From Liolophura sinensis (Eukaryota; Mollusca; Polyplacophora; Chitonida; Chitonidae), in NCBI RefSeq assembly GCF_032854445.1, contig NC_088302.1, positions 18,905,338-18,969,337 of the forward strand: a DNA stretch of 64,000 nucleotides, read 5' to 3'. Made by a program: the position numbers and the translations under genes. This document shows positions 60,154-64,000 of this stretch, piece after piece. Position 1 is the stretch's first letter. Each line of letters opens with the position of its first letter. Under the pieces are notes generated by a model. That model made no database searches and was not told where the DNA came from. It saw nothing but the letters and a program-made list of their open reading frames with translations.

Positions 60154-60609
60154 GGTATTTTTATGTTATGTTTTTTTGGGAAATGGCACTTACGACTAAC
60201 ATGGGTCATTCTGGTAGCTATATATGGATAAATCCTAGCCATCAAACTATGGCTGCTCATGTTGTGGGTTAAAGTGCGGTTAAGTATTTATAATGTTCAC
60301 TCACTCAAGTTCTTCTCAACTTTTAAATATAAGTAATTACACATGAAAAATGTTTGTTTTTTTTTTTTGTTCTGTTTCTTTTGATTTCATACTTTCATAC
60401 TTCATACTGCCAAAAGAACTTTGTTTAAGTAAAACAATGTTTTTCGATATGAACATGCCTGAAAGCCTGATGTGAGCTCATATAGTTAGTGTGCAGATGC
60501 TGTATCTCCTAATACATGCATGAGGTTGGAATAGTATTGAGATGCACCCAGAGCTCAATGTTCAAACAAGAGGAGCATATGTATTTTTGTTCGAGATTTC
60601 ATTTGCTTC

Positions 60610-60855
60610 AATACTAGTATTTTAATTCTTTCAAGACTTGTATTTCAGTTCTTTCAAGACTAGTATTTTAATTGTCGTTATTTCATTTCTTTCAATTTTA
60701 GAATTTCAGACCTCTACATACTAGTATTTCAATTTTGTCTTTCAATATTGCATGTATATAGTGTTGCAGTGTTTTCGATACTGGTTTTTCAATTCTTTCG
60801 ATAGTAGTATTTCATTTAATTCTTTACTGGTATTTTAATTCTTTCAGTGGTAACA
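60610..60855. repeat. Degenerate tandem repeat, about 20-30 bp unit
   Basis: ATACTAGTATTTNAATTCTT and variants (TAGTATTT, TTCAATTCTTTC, GACTAGTATTT) recur about nine times with variable spacing. Unit length is not fixed, which indicates an old array. Confidence 0.65.
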
Positions 60856-60871
60856 TATATTGTGTAATGTA

Positions 60872-61032
60872 TATTTATTTATATATTTGATTGGTGTTTT
60901 ACACGGTACTCAAGAATATTTCACTTTTATGACGGCGGCCAGCATTATGGTGGGAGGAAACCGGGCACAGCCCAGGGGAAACCCATGACCATCTGCAGGT
61001 TGCTGCAGACCTTCCCACATGGAAGAGGAAGG
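60872..61032 (-). mobile_element. SINE-A fragment lacking the tRNA head
   Basis: Tail, TTGAGTACCGTGTAAAACAC, AGTGAAATATTCTTG, CCATAATGCTGGCCGCCGTC, GGTTTCCTCCC, CCCTGGGCTGTGCCCGG and GATGGTCATGGG blocks on the minus strand. Well preserved apart from the missing head. Confidence 0.88.
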
Positions 61033-61499
61033 TTATGTATGTTAATTCTTTCCATATCAGTATTTTATTTCTAGCGTTGGTTGTACATATACATATTTTT
61101 TAAATACTTGCTTTTCAACGTTTTCATTGCCTGTTTGCACTACATGTATATATATTTTTTTAACTTTTCCTCGGTAAGATCCTGGCTTATGTGACAATAC
61201 CAGGTGTGTATGATGAGAGGTTATTAGATAATATATACGATTGGAAGTGGCATTTTCATAGGGAGTGGTTATTAAGTAATAAATTACTATAAAACAGGCA
61301 GCTTTTATGCCTCTCACCGTGACTATATACTTGAATCAGTAATGGCATAAGCTGGCCACAGGAATGTAATACGTAGGAGGTACGGCTATGTTAGCTATTT
61401 GATGGTCCATGTAACAACTAGACAGGAATATATTAGGTCCCCAGTGTTCAAACAAATGACCGTGGCCGGGGGGGAATGATTGTTTAACTAAGGATTTTC

Positions 61500-61700
61500 A
61501 TGCCCTAATGTATACCTCGGCAGTGGCAGAGGGAATTTGTTCTTTAGATTTACTAGGAGGAGTCCATACCAAGCTAAACAGCTCTGGTAGCGGATAATCT
61601 GCTGTATCGTTATCGCACCCTGCTCGCATGTTGGCGATAAATCACTCCTGGTGTAATCGCCACTTAATACGAGACCAATCACCAAGGATATCGTGTTTTG
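61500..61700. promoter_or_regulatory. Possible cis-regulatory segment
   Basis: Higher GC than its surroundings, non-repetitive and non-coding, with GCGGATAATCTGC, TCGTTATCGC and GGCGATAAATCACTCC (GATA- and bicoid-type cores) and TAATCGCCACTTAATACG. Motif impression only. Confidence 0.2.
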
Positions 61701-62634
61701 GTGCACTGTGTGGAGACTGAGAAATTCTCAGGATGGGTCTGTAACCACAAATATTTAGGTAGCGAAATCTCAAAGTAAGAGGTTTGCGGAGTTTTGGTGT
61801 TTGATGTTTGATCGGTGGTGAGGGATAGGGCGTATAATTGACATCTGTGTCTGGATAAGGAGAGGTAGCATCAGGTGTTTATCCCGCCCCTTTGTTTTTA
61901 ACGCGGGTTTTTTTCTGCTGGTAATATATCATAGACTTAAGCCAGGATACAGTGGCCATCTTACTATTGGTTAAGAGGAAATTTATAAACATCACAATGT
62001 GAAGTATACAGTTTGGATTTGGCAATATGATAACATTCCTTGGGGAATGAGAAGGCATTAAAGCTTCCCAAGGACTGTGGGGTAACTTTATGTGGGTTAA
62101 AAAGTTATCTGCAGATATTACATGGCGTAGTAAATCAGTGTTTTATGTGAGGTTAAACCTGTGGGAATTTGAATAAATTTGATAGGAATGCTACTTCCGT
62201 CAGTGGTTCCGTATGGTGTAAATGCACGTACTGATCATGCTTATATTAATGCATCTGCCATACACTGTGTTTTACCCGAAATTTGTTATGTAAAAATGCA
62301 CTTTCGCAAGCAGATAAAGTCCTTAAAATGAAACTTTTGAAAACCAGCTACACTACAGTTTTTTTTCTGATATAACAATTTAATCAAACCTAACAAAAGC
62401 TCTGGAGGAATCAAGCAGATTGTATCGTGTGAACATGCTAACTTTTTGGTGAAACACGGTAGTTCATATAAACAGATAATACAGATCAGTGTCGCGGGAC
62501 ATTCTGCACATAATATGACACAAGATGCTTATGACAATAAACTAAGTAAGGTATACAAATGGATATGTTTATTTTACGTGTATATAGCTAGAAAGGAAAA
62601 CACATCTTCTTGCTTTAAAAAATTGGTGGTTTCC

Positions 62635-62692
62635 TCTGGGTTTTGCTCAGTTAACTCCCACCATAATGCTGGCCGCCTTTGTATAAGTGAAA
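62635..62692 (+). mobile_element. SINE-A remnant
   Basis: Only CCACCATAATGCTGGCCGCC and TTTGTATAAGTGAAATAA remain, preceded by a weak match to the GGTTTCCTC block. Confidence 0.55.
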
Positions 62693-63477
62693 TAAGCTGT
62701 ACTAGCTGTTTATCACTCCTAGTTTTCAAATCAAAGGTAACTTGAATGGTATAGATCTTATAGGACAGTTAACATGAAACAAAAAAAAGAAGACAAATTA
62801 TTCGTAACCGATGGTTATAAAAAGTAATGAAGTTTCATAACTGAATAATTAGGATGACCCCAAGATATAACAAATGTAAAAAATGAGGTGCATCTAAAGA
62901 AGACACCTCTGTAATTTAGTTGTGTGGGTGCTTTTCACCTGTTGGTTACTCAGTACGGGCAGACTGTAGGTACTGTGAAGCACATGTGGGACGAGGTTAC
63001 CTGTGGGCGTTTTTTGTCATTAAGTACACAGAGTGAGAGCTGTGGACTGTCAGGGTATACTGTACAATGATTGCTTTAGCCAGTTGTATACATGTAGGTC
63101 TACCTGAACCATGAGTTAAATGTAGCAGTACTCATTGACAGAAATATTGTCAAGTGAAGGTAGAGGAAGGTAAAAGATCTCTATTGATTACTGCTATACC
63201 CACTAGCGATTTATTAACCTAATTGATTTCATTTTCAAAGTGAAACAACCTGAGTAATGGAAATGAATTTTTGACTTATATATATGACAAAACCAAGAAA
63301 GTATTATTTAGTATTATTTAGAGAGAATTTTGTATTGTTTAATCTTTGTGTTTTGTCACTTACTAGATTCTTGTTTGCTTTATAGATAAGAAAATATCGC
63401 TATACTATTTTGTCATATTAACTTATTTAGCTAATTTGATAACTGTATTAAAAATTAAAAAGATTCAAATGGATCAT

Positions 63478-63617
63478 GGCGTAAGAGGGAAGGTATTTCA
63501 GCAACCTACGGATGGTCATGGCTGTCCTCTCGCCATAATGCTGGCCACTGTCATATAAGTGAAATATTCTTGAGTGCGGCATAAAGCACCAATCAAATAA
63601 ATAAATAAATAAATAAA
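63478..63617 (+). mobile_element. SINE-A fragment lacking the tRNA head
   Basis: CAGCAACCTACGGATGGTCA, GCCATAATGCTGGCCACTGT, ATATAAGTGAAATATTCTTG, GCATAAAGCACCAATC and (AAAT)n in family order. Confidence 0.85.
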
Positions 63618-64000
63618 ATTCATCTTGAATTTTAGAGAGAGATTTGTGATAAATTGATTTGCAATAATTGTGAAGAAAAAAAGCATTAGGCAAAACTTGA
63701 GACAGAGTGTTGTTTAAAGAGTCAGCCACTGAATGGAAGGCAGTTGATTATCTATGTTAAGTGTTTATTTTTACAATACTTAATTTCCTCTGTTAGTTTG
63801 TGTTGTTGTAAAACTATACTGGTTACTTTTGACCTATCTGAAATAGACAGCCATTTTACATGTACAACTACATATTTTAGCTAAACTTTATTGGGGCTCC
63901 CAACACAGGTGATGTGTTTACTTTTATACATGAAATGCATTTTCCTTACATGTTGATCATGTATCATTCCTACTCACCGCTATACTTTGTCGCAAGTTTC

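Larger units (their letters stand above)
41053..63999. other. Long gene-poor region, probably first intron / 5' flank of the Dpr/ZIG-8-like gene
   Basis: Nearly 23 kb without an exon that can be joined to the Ig gene. It holds SINE-A pieces, tandem repeats, G/C-rich tracts and three unexplained open frames, listed separately. A signal-peptide exon with a phase-1 donor was looked for on the minus strand and not found. Confidence 0.45.

Overview
This window is animal nuclear DNA: AT-rich, intron-dense, and full of short interspersed repeats. It contains three recognisable protein-coding genes, and two of them run off an edge or lack their 5' exons. The repeats include more than ten copies of a tRNA-headed SINE with an (AAAT)n tail, a second SINE-like family, and TTAA- and TA-flanked MITEs. 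Together with the frequent ACATGTA words and the gene content, they suggest a lophotrochozoan, most likely a mollusc. That assignment is inference; no marker gene in the window proves it.

Layout. (1) 502-3347, + strand: the last three coding exons of a DIP/lachesin-like neuronal immunoglobulin-superfamily protein (third Ig domain, Thr/Ser/Pro stalk, C-terminal membrane segment), followed by a long AT-rich 3' UTR or intergenic stretch. (2) 8906-22311, - strand: an essentially complete 11-exon gene for MPP10 (MPHOSPH10), the U3 snoRNP/SSU-processome scaffold. Its introns hold SINEs, a TTAA-flanked MITE and a SINE nested inside a TA-flanked MITE. One exon does not read through in a single frame. 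(3) 22312-31669: intergenic, with a minisatellite, two long imperfect palindromes (fold-back elements), a 76-bp tandem duplication, an unidentified coding-like segment next to a cluster of promoter-type motifs, diverged tandem repeats and a (TA)n microsatellite. (4) 31670-41052, - strand: five 3' exons of a two-Ig-domain Dpr/ZIG-8-like surface protein, including a 30-nt acidic micro-exon between the two Ig domains. Its intron contains an array of five exact 170-bp repeats. (5) 41053-64000: no assignable gene. It is probably the long first intron and 5' flank of the Dpr/ZIG-8-like gene, with SINE fragments, a 31-bp tandem array, G-quadruplex-prone tracts and three unidentified ORFs.

How the genes relate. 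Dpr and DIP proteins are cognate binding families that pair across synaptic partners in insects (ZIG-8 and RIG-5 in C. elegans). Here one member of each type lies on either side of the housekeeping gene MPP10, tail to tail and about 28 kb apart. The MPP10 gene has no evident functional link to them. All exon boundaries were worked out by eye from splice consensus plus reading-frame continuity; no transcript data or database search was available.
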